DNA of 64,000 nucleotides, from contig NZ_CP151633.1 in NCBI RefSeq assembly GCF_038397715.1, positions 1,488,001 through 1,552,000 of the forward strand, in the 5' to 3' direction. The notes beneath the pieces are model-generated. The model had not been told where the DNA came from. It was given only the letters and a program-made list of their open reading frames with translations, and did no database searches. Below, in pieces: positions 17,317 through 26,408 of the stretch. Source of the DNA: Microbacterium sp. LWO14-1.2. GTDB lineage: Bacteria; Actinomycetota; Actinomycetes; Actinomycetales; Microbacteriaceae. The translations under genes and the position numbers were made by a program. Within the stretch, counting starts at the first letter, position 1. The number at the start of each line of letters is the position of its first letter.

Positions 17317-17967
17317 ATGCCGAAGGATGCCGTCGCGAAAGCGCCCGTCCGCCCTGCCACGCGTGAGAAGCGCGAGCAGATCCTCAAGGCCGCCGTCGAG
17401 ATCTTCGGCAACAAGGGCTCCACGAACGGCACCCTCGCCGACGTCGCCGAGCAGGTCGGCATCACGCATGCCGGAGTGCTCCACCACTTCGGATCGAAGC
17501 AGAAGCTGCTGCTCGAGGTGCTCGCCTACCGCGACCAGGCCGACGTGCAGAACCTCGCCGAGAAGCACATCCCGGGCGGACCCGAGCTCTTCCTGCACCT
17601 CGTGCGCACGGCCATCGCCAACGAGCGCCGACCCGGGATCGTGCAGGCGTACACCGTGCTCTCCTCGGAGTCGGTCACCGACAACCATCCGGGACGCGAG
17701 TACTTCGAGGAGCGCTACACCACGCTCCGCCGCGAGGTCACCGAGGCGTTCCGCGAACTGTGCGCCCAGGAGGGCGTGACCGAGCCCGACACGATCGCGA
17801 CGGCGGCGGCCAGCATCCTCGCCGTCATGGACGGACTGCAGCTGCAGTGGCTCCTCCACCGCGACGTGTTCGACCTGGGCGAGGCGAGCGAGTTCGCGAT
17901 CCGCGCGATCGTGAACGGCGTGCTGCATCCCGGCCCGTCGCTCTCCTCGTACAGCCACGCCCCCTGA
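17317..17967 (+). CDS. TetR-family regulator of the oligosaccharide operon
   Basis: The 216-residue protein has an N-terminal TetR helix-turn-helix (ILKAAVEIFGNKGSTNGTLADVAEQVGITHAGVLHHFGSK, cited as region 25-65) and a long ligand-binding helical domain. GAGGAG precedes the ATG. It is divergent from the family 5 importer operon with paired operator-like repeats between them, so it most likely represses that operon until a sugar ligand binds. A TetR protein in this role is less common than LacI-type control. Confidence 0.88.
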   Translation: MPKDAVAKAPVRPATREKREQILKAAVEIFGNKGSTNGTLADVAEQVGITHAGVLHHFGSKQKLLLEVLAYRDQADVQNLAEKHIPGGPELFLHLVRTAIANERRPGIVQAYTVLSSESVTDNHPGREYFEERYTTLRREVTEAFRELCAQEGVTEPDTIATAAASILAVMDGLQLQWLLHRDVFDLGEASEFAIRAIVNGVLHPGPSLSSYSHAP

Positions 17968-17994
17968 CCGGGATGCCGCGCGGCGGCGCGCGAG

Positions 17995-18000
17995 TAGGCT
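17995..18000 (+). promoter_or_regulatory. -10 box of the M20 gene (leaderless start)
   Basis: TAGGCT ends 7 nt before the ATG at 18008, with no ribosome binding site in the gap. Confidence 0.5.
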
Positions 18001-18007
18001 CGGGGCC

Positions 18008-19222
18008 ATGACGATCGACCTCGAAGCGCTGTACATCGACCTGCACCAGCATCCTGAGCTCTCGTTCCAGGAGACGCGCACCGCGGGCATCGCCGCCGGC
18101 CACCTGCGCGACCTCGGGCTCGAGGTGCGCGAAGGAGTCGGCGTCACGGGCGTCGTCGGCGTGCTCGAGAACGGCGACGGCCCCGTCGTCTGGGTGCGCG
18201 CCGACATGGACGCGCTGCCCGTCGGCGAGGAGACCGGCCTCGCCTACGCCAGCACCGCCACGGGCATCGACCCCGGCGGCAACACCGTGCCCGTCATGCA
18301 CGCGTGCGGCCACGACATGCACGTCACCGCGATGATCGGCGCCGTCGAGAAGCTCGTCGCCGACCGGGGCGACTGGTCGGGCACGCTGGTCGTGCTGATC
18401 CAGCCGGCCGAGGAATACGGCGCGGGCGCGAGGGCGATGCTCGACGACGGCCTGCTCGACATCGTGCCGCGTCCCGACATCGTGCTCGGCCAGCACGTGA
18501 CCCCGCTGCCCGCCGGCACGATCGGCGTGCGACCCGGCACGCAGATGGCGGCATCCGACGGGCTCACCGTCACGCTGCACGGCCGCGGCGGGCACGGTTC
18601 GCGTCCGCACGCGACGATAGACCCCGTCGTGATGGCCGCGGCGACCGTGATGCGCCTCCAGACCGTCACCTCCCGCGAGGTCGACCCGCGCGACGTCGCC
18701 GTCGTGACCGTCGGCTCCATCCACGCCGGGCTCAAGAACAACATCATCCCGGCCGAGGCGAAGCTCGAGCTGAGCCTGCGCTACCCCACCGACGAGATGC
18801 GCGACAAGGTGCTCGCGAGCGTCGAGCGGATCGTGCGCGCCGAGGCCGCGGCATCCGGCGCCGAGCGCGAGCCCGAGATCCGCACCGACCACACGCTCCC
18901 GCCCACGATCAACGACGAGGATGCCACGGCGCGCGTGACCGCGGCGCTGCAGCGCGCCCTCGGCGAGACGTCGGTGATCGACCCGGGCATGTTCACAGGC
19001 AGTGAGGACGTGTCGTGGTTCGCGCGCGACACCGGCACCCCGCTCGTGTTCTGGTTCTGGGGCGGCATCGACGCCGCGAAGTTCCAGGCGGCGATGGCGG
19101 CGGGCACGCTCGACAAGGACATCCCCACCAACCACTCGCCGTTCTTCGCGCCCGAGATCCACCCGACGATCGAGGTCGGCGTCACGGCGCTCACGGCCGC
19201 CGCGCGCGAGTTCCTCGACTGA
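18008..19222 (+). CDS. M20-family amidohydrolase (hippurate/N-acyl amino acid hydrolase type)
   Basis: This cytoplasmic metal-dependent amidase (404 aa) opens with YIDLHQHPELSFQETRT and has metal ligands in VWVRADMDALPV, MHACGHDMH and QPAEEYGAGA, followed by the dimerisation domain with HGRGGHGSRPHATIDPV. These are hallmarks of the HipO/AmhX/ILR1-like branch, which splits N-acyl amino acids. The exact acyl substrate is unknown. Its 3' end overlaps the convergent PfkB gene by 32 bp. Confidence 0.9.
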   Translation: MTIDLEALYIDLHQHPELSFQETRTAGIAAGHLRDLGLEVREGVGVTGVVGVLENGDGPVVWVRADMDALPVGEETGLAYASTATGIDPGGNTVPVMHACGHDMHVTAMIGAVEKLVADRGDWSGTLVVLIQPAEEYGAGARAMLDDGLLDIVPRPDIVLGQHVTPLPAGTIGVRPGTQMAASDGLTVTLHGRGGHGSRPHATIDPVVMAAATVMRLQTVTSREVDPRDVAVVTVGSIHAGLKNNIIPAEAKLELSLRYPTDEMRDKVLASVERIVRAEAAASGAEREPEIRTDHTLPPTINDEDATARVTAALQRALGETSVIDPGMFTGSEDVSWFARDTGTPLVFWFWGGIDAAKFQAAMAAGTLDKDIPTNHSPFFAPEIHPTIEVGVTALTAAAREFLD

Positions 19223-20105
19223 CGACGGCCGGCTCCTCCGCAAGGAGACCCTGGCCCGGCCTCCGCGCGTTGCGTTCCGCGGCGTGACGGCCGAGATCCA
19301 GGGCCTCGGCGAACGGCAGACTCCCGTCGAGCCCGGCGAGCAGTCCGCCGAAGAACGCGTCGCCGCTGCCCGCGGGGTAACGGCCGTGCGTCCGTGGAGC
19401 GGCGACCGGCAGCATCCGCCCCTCGACGAGGGCCGCGGCTCCGTGCACCCCGTCGGTGACGACGCTGTCGACCCCGAACCGCTCGTGCAGGGCGCGGCAT
19501 GCGTGGGCCGCGTCGTCGAGGTCGCGGCCCAGCACCTCGGCGGCCTCCTGCCGGTTGACCTTCACGAGGTCGGCGACGGCGATCAGCGCCACGAGCGCCT
19601 CGCCCGCGACATCGACCGCGACGCGGGAGCCCCTCGAGCGTCGCACGGCGAGCACCTCGGCGAGCTCCTCAGCGGGCACACCCTCAGGCAGCGAGCCGGA
19701 GACGGCGAGCCACTGCGACGCGGGCCCGCGGGCCACGGCATCCGCGAACCCGGCCCATTCCGCGGGTGTCAGCGGGGCCGCCGATTCGTACAGGTCGGTG
19801 CTCGTCGCACTCCCGAGGCCCTCGACGATCGCCAGACAGCTGCGGGTCTCGGCGGCGAGACGGATGACGGTCGTGGCGATCGGCGTCTCGACGAGGCGCG
19901 CGGCCACCCGCTCCCCGTTCGCACCGCCGAGCGCGACCGTGACGTGCACCTCGGCATCGAGCGCGGACGCCACGCGCGCCATGTTCAGCGCCTTGCCGCC
20001 GGCGACCACCGTGGTGGCGAGGGGACGGTTGATCTCGCCCGCTCGGAGCCGGTCGACGTCGTAGGTCACGTCGACCGCGGGCGACAGTGCGAGCACCGCG
20101 ATCAC
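19191..20105 (-). CDS. PfkB-family sugar kinase, 1-phosphofructokinase-like
   Basis: The 304-residue kinase opens MIAVLALSPAVDVTYDVDRL from a GTG at 20105 and contains VVAGGKALNMARVASALDAE and the C-terminal motif PAGSGDAFFGGLLAG with the catalytic Asp. The pattern fits the hexose-6-phosphate/tagatose/1-phosphofructokinase branch. GTGA overlaps the upstream gene, so it closes the operon of FAH-type hydrolase, GH4, dehydratase and small Rossmann-like protein. In that setting it may phosphorylate a 2-keto-3-deoxy sugar acid or a ketose derived from it; this is inference. Confidence 0.85.
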   Translation of the reverse strand: MIAVLALSPAVDVTYDVDRLRAGEINRPLATTVVAGGKALNMARVASALDAEVHVTVALGGANGERVAARLVETPIATTVIRLAAETRSCLAIVEGLGSATSTDLYESAAPLTPAEWAGFADAVARGPASQWLAVSGSLPEGVPAEELAEVLAVRRSRGSRVAVDVAGEALVALIAVADLVKVNRQEAAEVLGRDLDDAAHACRALHERFGVDSVVTDGVHGAAALVEGRMLPVAAPRTHGRYPAGSGDAFFGGLLAGLDGSLPFAEALDLGRHAAERNARRPGQGLLAEEPAVVSRGTRARRP

Positions 20106-20569
20106 GGGCGCCTCTCCCACGGACGCACCGCGCCGAGCACCCGGGAGGCGCCGTCTTCGAACACGGCGAGCGCCGCTGCCGAGACCTCGTCCGGAGTGTG
20201 CCAGCGGGGCCGGGTCTCGTCGGTCCAGCCGAGCTGCAGCGTGTCGGCGGGCAGCGTGAATTCGCCGGACGCGGGATCTGCTGCCGCACTCATCCGCACG
20301 CGCACGAGGCGACCGTCGACGGCCTCCGCGATCCGAGCCGCCGACGCATCCGACACGGCGGGCAGGTAGACGATCGCGGCCGACCAACGGCGGCGGCCGA
20401 GCGCGCGATCGAGATCCTCGGACACCTGCGCGTCGACGAACACGGGGAGAACCCCCTGCGGCATCGCCCTGGAGCGGCCGACGCCGGTCACCGCGGCCCC
20501 GCGGGCCACGAGAGCGGCCGCAGCGGGAGCGAGGATGCCGCCGGCGCCGACGATCAGAACGGCGTCCAT
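20102..20569 (-). CDS. Small Rossmann-like (short-chain dehydrogenase-like) protein
   Basis: The 155-residue protein opens MDAVLIVGAGGILAPAAAAL, a nucleotide-binding glycine-rich loop, but is much shorter than a normal short-chain dehydrogenase and I see no Tyr-x3-Lys catalytic pair. The second half (GEFTLPADTLQLGWTDETRPRWHTPDEVS) is acidic and Trp-rich. It sits between the sugar-acid dehydratase and PfkB kinase genes with a GTGA overlap to the kinase, so it is a pathway member of unknown role. Confidence 0.7.
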   Translation of the reverse strand: MDAVLIVGAGGILAPAAAALVARGAAVTGVGRSRAMPQGVLPVFVDAQVSEDLDRALGRRRWSAAIVYLPAVSDASAARIAEAVDGRLVRVRMSAAADPASGEFTLPADTLQLGWTDETRPRWHTPDEVSAAALAVFEDGASRVLGAVRPWERRP

Positions 20570-20579
20570 GGGGTCCACC

Positions 20580-22397
20580 CTAGAAGGCCTTCGGCCCGAC
20601 GGCGGCGCCCGAGCGTCCCTGCAGGAAGTCGAGGTCCAGGCCCTCGTCGGCCTGCGTGACGTGCTCGACGTACAGACGCGTCCACCCGCGGTCGCTGCCC
20701 GGCACGACCGGGGCGACCCAGCCGGCGCGTCGTGTCTCGAGCTCCTCGTCGTCGACGTGGAGGTGCAGCGAGCGCCCCGCCACGTCGACCGTGACCGTGT
20801 CGCCCGTGCGGATGAACGCGAGCGGACCGCCTGCCGCGGCCTCGGGGACGACATGCAGCACGACGGTGCCGTAGGAGGTGCCGCTCATACGGGCGTCCGA
20901 GATCCTCACCATGTCGGTCACGCCCGACTCGAGGATCTTCCGGGGCAGGGCCAGGTTGCCCACCTCGGGCATGCCCGGGTAGCCCTTCGGGCCCACGTAG
21001 CGCACGACGAGGATGTCCTCGGGGTGCACGTCGAGGGCCGGGTCCTCCGCGTCGGCGAGATAGTCCTCGAGCGAGTCCCACACGAGAGCCCGCCCGGTGT
21101 GCTGCATGAGCTCGGGAGCGGCGGCCGATTGCTTGATCACGGCGCCGCGCGGAGCGAGGTTGCCCGTGAGCACGGCGATGCCCGATCCGACCGGCTTGAC
21201 GGGGTTGTCGAGCGGACGGATGACCTCGCGGTCGAACACCTCGGCCCCGGTGTAGTTCTCGCCCAGGCTGCGACCGGTGACCGTGAGCGTGTTACGGTTC
21301 AGGAGGTCGCCGAGCGTCTCGGCGAATCCGGCGATGCCGCCCGCGTACTCGAAGTCCTCCATGAGGAAGCGGCCGCTCGGCATCAGGTCGGCGATGACCG
21401 GCACGTCCCGCACCAGCGCATCGAAGTCGTCGAGGGTGAGCTCGACTCCCACCCGTCGCGCGAGAGCGAGGAGATGGATCACGGCATTGGTCGATCCTCC
21501 GAGCGCGGCATTCGCCCGCACGCCGTTCTCGAACGCCTCGCGCGTGAGGATCGTCGACGGGCGCAGATCCTCGGCGACCATCTCGACGATGCGGCGACCG
21601 GCGAGATGCGCGGCGACAGCGCGGCGCGAGTCGTTCGCCGGGAGCGACGACGAGCCGGGCAGCTGCATGCCCATGAGCTCGAACACGCTCGCGAGCGTCG
21701 ACGCGGTGCCCATCGTCTGGCAGTGCCCCTGGCTGCGGGCCATGCAGCCCTCGGCCTCGGTGATGGCGGTCTCGTCGATGAGCCCCGCCCGGTACGCCTC
21801 GGTGAACCTCCACACCGACGTGCCGGAGCCGATGTCCTCGCCGCGGTGCTTGCCGTTCAGCATCGGGCCGCCCGTGATGAGCAGGGCGGGCAGGTCGACC
21901 GACGCCGCGCCCATGAGGTACGCGGGCGTGGTCTTGTCGCACCCGGCGAGCAGCACGACGCCGTCGAGGGGGTTGGCGCGCAGGGTCTCCTCGAGGTCCA
22001 TCGCCATGAGGTTGCGCAGGAGCATCGCCGTCGGACGCACGAGCGGTTCGCCCGCGGAGGTCGTCGGGAACTCGAACGGGACTCCGCCGGCCTGCCAGAT
22101 GCCGCGTTTGACGTGCTCGGCCAGGGCGCGGAGGTGGATGTTGCAGCTCGTGAGCTCGCTCCACGAGTTCGCGATGCCGATGATCGGCCGACCGCGGAAG
22201 GAGTCGTCCGGTAGCCCCTCGCTGCGCAGCCAGGAGCGGTGCATGAAGCCCGTCTTGCCCTCGGCGCCGAACCACTTCTGACTGCGCAGACCCGTGCCCC
22301 AGTCGTGCTCACCGTCGGGGGCGAAGCGGTCGAACGGCGCGTGCGGCACGGCGGGGTCGAACGGCTCCGAGGTCGAGCCGAGATTCTCGGCGCTCAT
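20580..22397 (-). CDS. IlvD/Edd-family sugar-acid dehydratase
   Basis: The 605-residue iron-sulfur enzyme dehydrates a sugar acid (aldonate type) to a 2-keto-3-deoxy acid. Three conserved cysteine segments are present: TSCNIHL, LLAGCDKTTPAYLMGAASVD and GHCQTMGTAST, the set seen in the [2Fe-2S] pentonate/hexonate dehydratases. Its position beside an FAH-family hydrolase and a PfkB kinase favours sugar-acid over branched-chain amino acid metabolism. ATGA overlaps the GH4 gene upstream. The substrate (arabinonate, xylonate, galactonate, rhamnonate and others) cannot be set from sequence. Confidence 0.9.
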   Translation of the reverse strand: MSAENLGSTSEPFDPAVPHAPFDRFAPDGEHDWGTGLRSQKWFGAEGKTGFMHRSWLRSEGLPDDSFRGRPIIGIANSWSELTSCNIHLRALAEHVKRGIWQAGGVPFEFPTTSAGEPLVRPTAMLLRNLMAMDLEETLRANPLDGVVLLAGCDKTTPAYLMGAASVDLPALLITGGPMLNGKHRGEDIGSGTSVWRFTEAYRAGLIDETAITEAEGCMARSQGHCQTMGTASTLASVFELMGMQLPGSSSLPANDSRRAVAAHLAGRRIVEMVAEDLRPSTILTREAFENGVRANAALGGSTNAVIHLLALARRVGVELTLDDFDALVRDVPVIADLMPSGRFLMEDFEYAGGIAGFAETLGDLLNRNTLTVTGRSLGENYTGAEVFDREVIRPLDNPVKPVGSGIAVLTGNLAPRGAVIKQSAAAPELMQHTGRALVWDSLEDYLADAEDPALDVHPEDILVVRYVGPKGYPGMPEVGNLALPRKILESGVTDMVRISDARMSGTSYGTVVLHVVPEAAAGGPLAFIRTGDTVTVDVAGRSLHLHVDDEELETRRAGWVAPVVPGSDRGWTRLYVEHVTQADEGLDLDFLQGRSGAAVGPKAF

Positions 22398-23764
22398 GAG
22401 AACCTCGGAAGATGCGTCGCCTGCGCGGCGATGAGGTCGTCGGCGAGCGCCGCGGCGCGATCGGCGTCGACGACCGCACCGTCGGCGATCATCGCCTCGA
22501 CGACGAGTCCCCGGTCGCCGGTCAGGGCGGCCTCGACCGCGAGGTCGACCGAGGTGAGCCGCCGGGCGAGGATCGCGGTCAGCGGCTTCCCGAGGTCGGG
22601 GACGACGACCGGTCGGATGCCGCGGGCGGTGGCCACACCGGGGATCTCCACGGCCGACCACTCCGGCAGCCCGGGCACCGCGCCGCCGTTCACGACGTTG
22701 CAGCTGAACATCTCGCGCGAGTCAAACGTGATCGAGCGGATGATCGCGATCAGCTGCTCCTGCTCGCCTCCGGAGCGTTCGAAGATCGACTGGTCGAGCG
22801 GATCCTCGCCCGTCGCCTGGCGCTTCATCCCCTGGTAGCGGTTCTCGCCCCATTCCAGGATCTCGGGAAGGCTGAACGCATCGATGCCGAGCTTCTTGCC
22901 GTAGTAGTCGCCGGTGGCGAATCGCTCGGGGAAGAATTCGACGACGTGGCGGTCGCCCGCGGCCGCGAAGGCGCCGTAGCGGTCGAACAGCTCCCACGCG
23001 AACGGGTTGTGCCATGCGGTCGGCGTCTCGTAGAAGATGTTCCCGATGTCGGCGGGGTCCGGTGCCTGAGCCAGTTCGCGGTGGACGCGCTCGCGGATCA
23101 GCGGCCACGCGTCGCGCCCGTTCCAGCGGAAGTCGTAGATGAACGTGAGGTGGTTGATGCCGGCGTACAGCGTCGACGTCTCCTTGAACGGGGCATCGAT
23201 GAGCTGCGCGAGTTCGCGTTGGATGTGGTGCATGCCGTGGCAGAGACCGACGACGTCGAGACCGGTCTGCTGGTGGATGGCCTGGATGTTCGCCGTCATC
23301 GGGTTCGAGTAGTTGAAGAAAAAGGCGTCGGGCGCGAGGTCGGCGATGTCTTGCGCGACCTCCACGAGCACAGGGGTCGTGCGCAGCAGTCGCGAGATCC
23401 CGCCCGGCATGATGGAGTCGCCGACCGGCTGGTGCACTCCGTGGCGCTGGACGATCTCGTGGTCGAGCTGCCACGCGGGACGACCGCCGACGCCCACGCA
23501 GGTCACGATGAAGTCGGCTCCGGGGAGTACGGCGCGGCGGTCCGAGGAACGGACGACGCGGATGCTGTCGCCGACGCCGCGCGAGGCGACCATCGCCTCG
23601 GCGAGGTCGGCGGCGACGTCGAGGGCGACGGTGTCGACGTCGACGAGGCGGATCTCCCAGGCGCCGAGATCCTCCGCGCCGATGAGGTCGGCGAGCAGAC
23701 CGCGGGTGAAGACGGCGGAGCCGGCGCCGATGAGGACGAGGACTCGACGGTCGGTGGTGTTCAT
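22394..23764 (-). CDS. GH4 NAD-dependent glycosidase (alpha-galactosidase/alpha-glucosidase type)
   Basis: The 456-residue enzyme has the GH4 dinucleotide fold (VLVLIGAGSAVFTRGLLADL), the metal-site segment GLCHGMHH and FFFNYSNPM, and a HNPFAWELFDRYGAF segment. GH4 enzymes use NAD and a divalent metal in a redox-assisted elimination and accept both alpha- and beta-glycosides, including uronides. It lies 25 nt after the FAH-family gene and overlaps the dehydratase gene, so it probably releases the sugar that enters this pathway. Confidence 0.92.
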   Translation of the reverse strand: MNTTDRRVLVLIGAGSAVFTRGLLADLIGAEDLGAWEIRLVDVDTVALDVAADLAEAMVASRGVGDSIRVVRSSDRRAVLPGADFIVTCVGVGGRPAWQLDHEIVQRHGVHQPVGDSIMPGGISRLLRTTPVLVEVAQDIADLAPDAFFFNYSNPMTANIQAIHQQTGLDVVGLCHGMHHIQRELAQLIDAPFKETSTLYAGINHLTFIYDFRWNGRDAWPLIRERVHRELAQAPDPADIGNIFYETPTAWHNPFAWELFDRYGAFAAAGDRHVVEFFPERFATGDYYGKKLGIDAFSLPEILEWGENRYQGMKRQATGEDPLDQSIFERSGGEQEQLIAIIRSITFDSREMFSCNVVNGGAVPGLPEWSAVEIPGVATARGIRPVVVPDLGKPLTAILARRLTSVDLAVEAALTGDRGLVVEAMIADGAVVDADRAAALADDLIAAQATHLPRFS

Positions 23765-23789
23765 GGTTCGTTCCGATCTGCGGGGAGGA

Positions 23790-24629
23790 TCAGGCGGAGA
23801 GCCGGGAGCGGTGCACGAAGCGGTTGCGCAGGACGCCGATGCCCTCGACGCCCGCCTCGACGACCTGCTCGTGCTGAAGGTAGCGCGGCGGGGTGCGGAA
23901 CCCGCCCGCGCCGGCGGGGGTGCCGGTGAGGATGAGGTCGCCCGGCTCGAGGGTGACGCCGTCGCTGACGAACGCGAGGATCGTCGGGACGTCGAAGATC
24001 ATCTCGGCCGTGTCGTCCTCCTGCAGCAGCTCGCCGTCGACGGAGGCATGGATGCGGTGTCCGCCGGGCTCGCCGAACTCCTCGGGCGTCACGAGCCACG
24101 GCCCGAGCGGGGTGAAGGTGTCGAAGGACTTGCCGCGCGTCCACTGCACGTCGCCGAACTGCACGTCACGGGCGGAGACGTCGTTCGCGACCGTGTAGGC
24201 CGCGACGTCGTCGAGCGTGGCCGGGGTGTCGCCGCCGCATCGGCGACCGATGACGAGTGCGAGCTCCGCCTCGAAGTCGACGCCCTGTGCGATGTGGTCG
24301 GGGATCACGACGTCGCTGTAGGGGCCGGTGAGCGAGGTCGTGTACTTCGCGAACGTGAGTGGCCGCTCCGGCTGTGCGAAGCCGGTCTCCGCGGTGTGGT
24401 CGACGTAGTTGAGTCCGACCGCGATGATCTTGCCCGCCGTCGCGACGGGTGCGAGGAGCTCATACGCGTCGAGGTCGATCAGGGGCCAGGTCGAGTGCTC
24501 GCCGGAACGCCCCGATGCGATCGCGACGAGGGCGTCGTCCGCGTGCTCGACGGGCGCGAGGTGCGCGGCATCGGCGTCGATCACCACGATGCGGGGCCGT
24601 CCGTCGATGAGGGTTCTGGCGATTCTCAT
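23790..24629 (-). CDS. Fumarylacetoacetate hydrolase-family protein
   Basis: The 279-residue protein has an N-terminal domain opening MRIARTLIDGRPRIVVIDAD and the FAH catalytic core: AVGLNYVDHTAETG, GVDFEAELALVIGRR with the metal-binding Glu-x-Glu, NDVSARDVQ, GKSFDTFTPLGPWLV and ILTGTPAGAG. The family includes 2,4-diketo-3-deoxy sugar-acid hydrolases of the rhamnonate and fuconate routes. GAAGGAGAAC precedes the ATG at 24629. It is the first gene of the leftward operon, whose promoter carries a TGCTCATT motif shared with the 33.4-kb region. Confidence 0.88.
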   Translation of the reverse strand: MRIARTLIDGRPRIVVIDADAAHLAPVEHADDALVAIASGRSGEHSTWPLIDLDAYELLAPVATAGKIIAVGLNYVDHTAETGFAQPERPLTFAKYTTSLTGPYSDVVIPDHIAQGVDFEAELALVIGRRCGGDTPATLDDVAAYTVANDVSARDVQFGDVQWTRGKSFDTFTPLGPWLVTPEEFGEPGGHRIHASVDGELLQEDDTAEMIFDVPTILAFVSDGVTLEPGDLILTGTPAGAGGFRTPPRYLQHEQVVEAGVEGIGVLRNRFVHRSRLSA

Positions 24630-24670
24630 TGTTCTCCTTCGAAAAGATCCGTCGCACACATGCTGTCACA

Positions 24671-24698
24671 AACTTCCACGAATGAGCAAGAATAAGCA
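24671..24698. promoter_or_regulatory. Direct repeats, possible DeoR-type operator
   Basis: On the minus strand the region reads TTGCTTATTC then TTGCTCATTC, two tandem 10-bp repeats upstream of the FAH-led operon. The TGCTCATT element recurs at about 33484-33491 in front of the ABC importer operon that encodes the DeoR regulator. Confidence 0.4.
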
Positions 24699-24699
24699 A

Positions 24700-25377
24700 A
24701 TGCATTCACGGAACATCATCCTCGTCGGCCGCGACCGAGACACGTGGGGACCCGCCGGCCTCACCCAGGGCGTGTACGGCACCCGCGGCAACCTCGAACT
24801 CGTGGCCTGCGACGCCGCCGAGGGCCTCTGGGTCTTCTGGTTCAACGCCGACTCCGCCGACGACCCCCTCACCACCCCCGACGTGCCGCCCGGGGCATGG
24901 AGCAGTGGGCTCGGCTTCGCGGACGGGTCCCGCTACGTCGACGCCCAGATCGTGCAGTCGACGCTCGGTCCCGACCACCTCGAGGTCGTCGCCCTCACGG
25001 CCGGGGGCGTCCTGGAGAGCTGGTACTGGTCACCCGGTCCGGGGTTCCAGCGGCGCGCCCCTGTCGTCGCCGACGGCATCCGGGCGTTCCGGCTGACGCA
25101 TCGCGACGGCGAGCTGGAGGTCGCGGTCGAGAGCCTCGACGGCGGGCGGTCGCTGATCGTCTCGCCCGCGATCGGGTACCCCGAGCGGTTCTGGAGCGCG
25201 TGCGACGGTGCGGCACCCCTCGACGACGACGCCGCCGGGATGCTGGCGGCGCACGGCATCCGCGACGCCCAGCCCGGAACCGTCCGATCTGCGAGGTCGT
25301 CACGCGACGGCGGCACGACCGAGCTCACGTGGCGCGACGCCGACGGCGGCATCCGCCACCTCGGCATCCCCGACTGA
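24700..25377 (+). CDS. Hypothetical Trp-rich protein divergent to the GH4 operon
   Basis: The protein has 225 residues from the ATG at 24700; an in-frame ATG at 24682 is an alternative but lies within the repeated promoter motif. It has no signal peptide or membrane segment. The sequence is rich in Gly, Trp and beta-strand-like stretches with a rough periodicity (LVACDAAEGLWVFWFNAD, VVALTAGGVLESWYWSPG, VAVESLDGGRSLIVSP, LTWRDADGGIRHLG), which suggests a beta-propeller-like fold. I do not recognise a family. Divergence from the GH4 operon and a shared promoter suggest a link to the same sugar. Confidence 0.7.
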   Translation: MHSRNIILVGRDRDTWGPAGLTQGVYGTRGNLELVACDAAEGLWVFWFNADSADDPLTTPDVPPGAWSSGLGFADGSRYVDAQIVQSTLGPDHLEVVALTAGGVLESWYWSPGPGFQRRAPVVADGIRAFRLTHRDGELEVAVESLDGGRSLIVSPAIGYPERFWSACDGAAPLDDDAAGMLAAHGIRDAQPGTVRSARSSRDGGTTELTWRDADGGIRHLGIPD

Positions 25378-25448
25378 ATCTCGCAGAACGACACGGATCT
25401 CGCAGGTTCCGTGCGAGATCCTGCGAGATGCGTGTCGTTCTGCGAGAT
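25378..25448. repeat. Family C nested palindrome, copy 1
   Basis: A 17-bp outer stem (ATCTCGCAGAACGACAC, 25378-25394, with its complement at 25432-25448) encloses a 10-bp inner stem (ATCTCGCAGG, 25397-25406, with 25420-25429). It begins on the base after the stop of the upstream gene and its last base is the first base of the convergent pseudogene's stop codon. A two-way terminator role is likely. Confidence 0.9.
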
Positions 25449-26348
25449 CAGCGCGCCCGGTGAAGCCCCTGCGCGACGGCCCGCATGACGAGATCCTGCA
25501 CCAGGGCCCACTCCTGCATCACCTGGTGATAGCCGACCCGGATCACGTGGTAGCCCATGAGCCGCAGCTGCGCATCGTGCCGGATGTCCTCGGCCCGCTG
25601 CGCCCCGACGTGGTGACCGCCGTCGATCTGGATCACCAGCCGCTCGCCGACGAGGATGTCGACGCGATGCCCGGCGATCCAGATCTGCGCGCGGATCGGC
25701 AGCCGGAGCCACCGCAGCCGGATCCGCACGTACGTCTCGAGTCCCGCATCCGCGAACGGAGACGCCTCGTCGAGCAGCCGACGCGCACGCGGACGCAGCG
25801 GAAGGTTGCTCAGGACGTCGCGCTCCACCTGTCTTCGGTTGAGCGCCGACTCCCACGTCGCGAGCGCCTGCTCGTGCGGCTCGCACTCGGCGACGAGGGC
25901 GAGGACGTTCTCGATCGGATCGACGAGAAGCCCGGGCGGTCTCGGGATCAGGGGCTTCGCCCAGTGCACGCGGATGCCGGTCGACCGGCCGCCCGCGCTC
26001 CCCGGCGTGACGGCGACATGGATGCCGGGTCGCTCGTCATGCACCCACAAGGCCGAGCCGTCGGGCCTGCGTCAGACAGGACAGGACGACCCCGTGGCGG
26101 GCGGCGTCGACCAGCAGAGGATCCGCGTCCGGCACGGCCACCCATCCGGGACGCACCCGCAGCAGCCGGGCCTCACGCAGAGCCGACTCGGTCGCCGCCC
26201 GGCGGAAGCCGAGCTCCGCGAGGTCGCGGACGCGGACGACACCGCCACGCTCCCGCACGACGGCGTGGATGGTCTGTCGGACGGGGGGGTGCGGGGCGGC
26301 ATCGCCCGAGCATCCCGCGTCGGAGGGGAGGGGAGGCCGTCCCGGCAT
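25448..26348 (-). pseudogene. AbiEi-like N-terminal/DUF559 nuclease-like gene, frameshifted
   Basis: Two frames together make one protein of about 300 residues. The upstream frame (MPGRPPLPSDAGCSGDA onward) carries a winged-helix domain of the AbiEi-antitoxin type (IHAVVRERGGVVRVRDLAELGF) and ends at ...RRLGL. The downstream frame continues WVHDERPGIHVAV and ends with a Vsr-like DUF559 domain (HRVDILVGERLVIQIDGGHH, MGYHVIRVGYHQV). One extra C near 26050 in GGCCTTGTGG explains the break, so it is a recent inactivation or a sequencing error. The role of such proteins is unclear; they are common in actinobacteria. Confidence 0.8.
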
Positions 26349-26408
26349 CCGCTGTCCACGATCTGTGGAGGAGCCCCGCTGCGGACCCATTGGGGAGGAA
26401 GGAACAAG

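Noticed and set aside
24682..24702. The ATG at 24682 as start of the hypothetical protein
   Set aside because: It lies inside the tandem TTGCTCATTC-type promoter repeats and lacks a ribosome binding site; the ATG at 24700 is preferred, though neither is proven.
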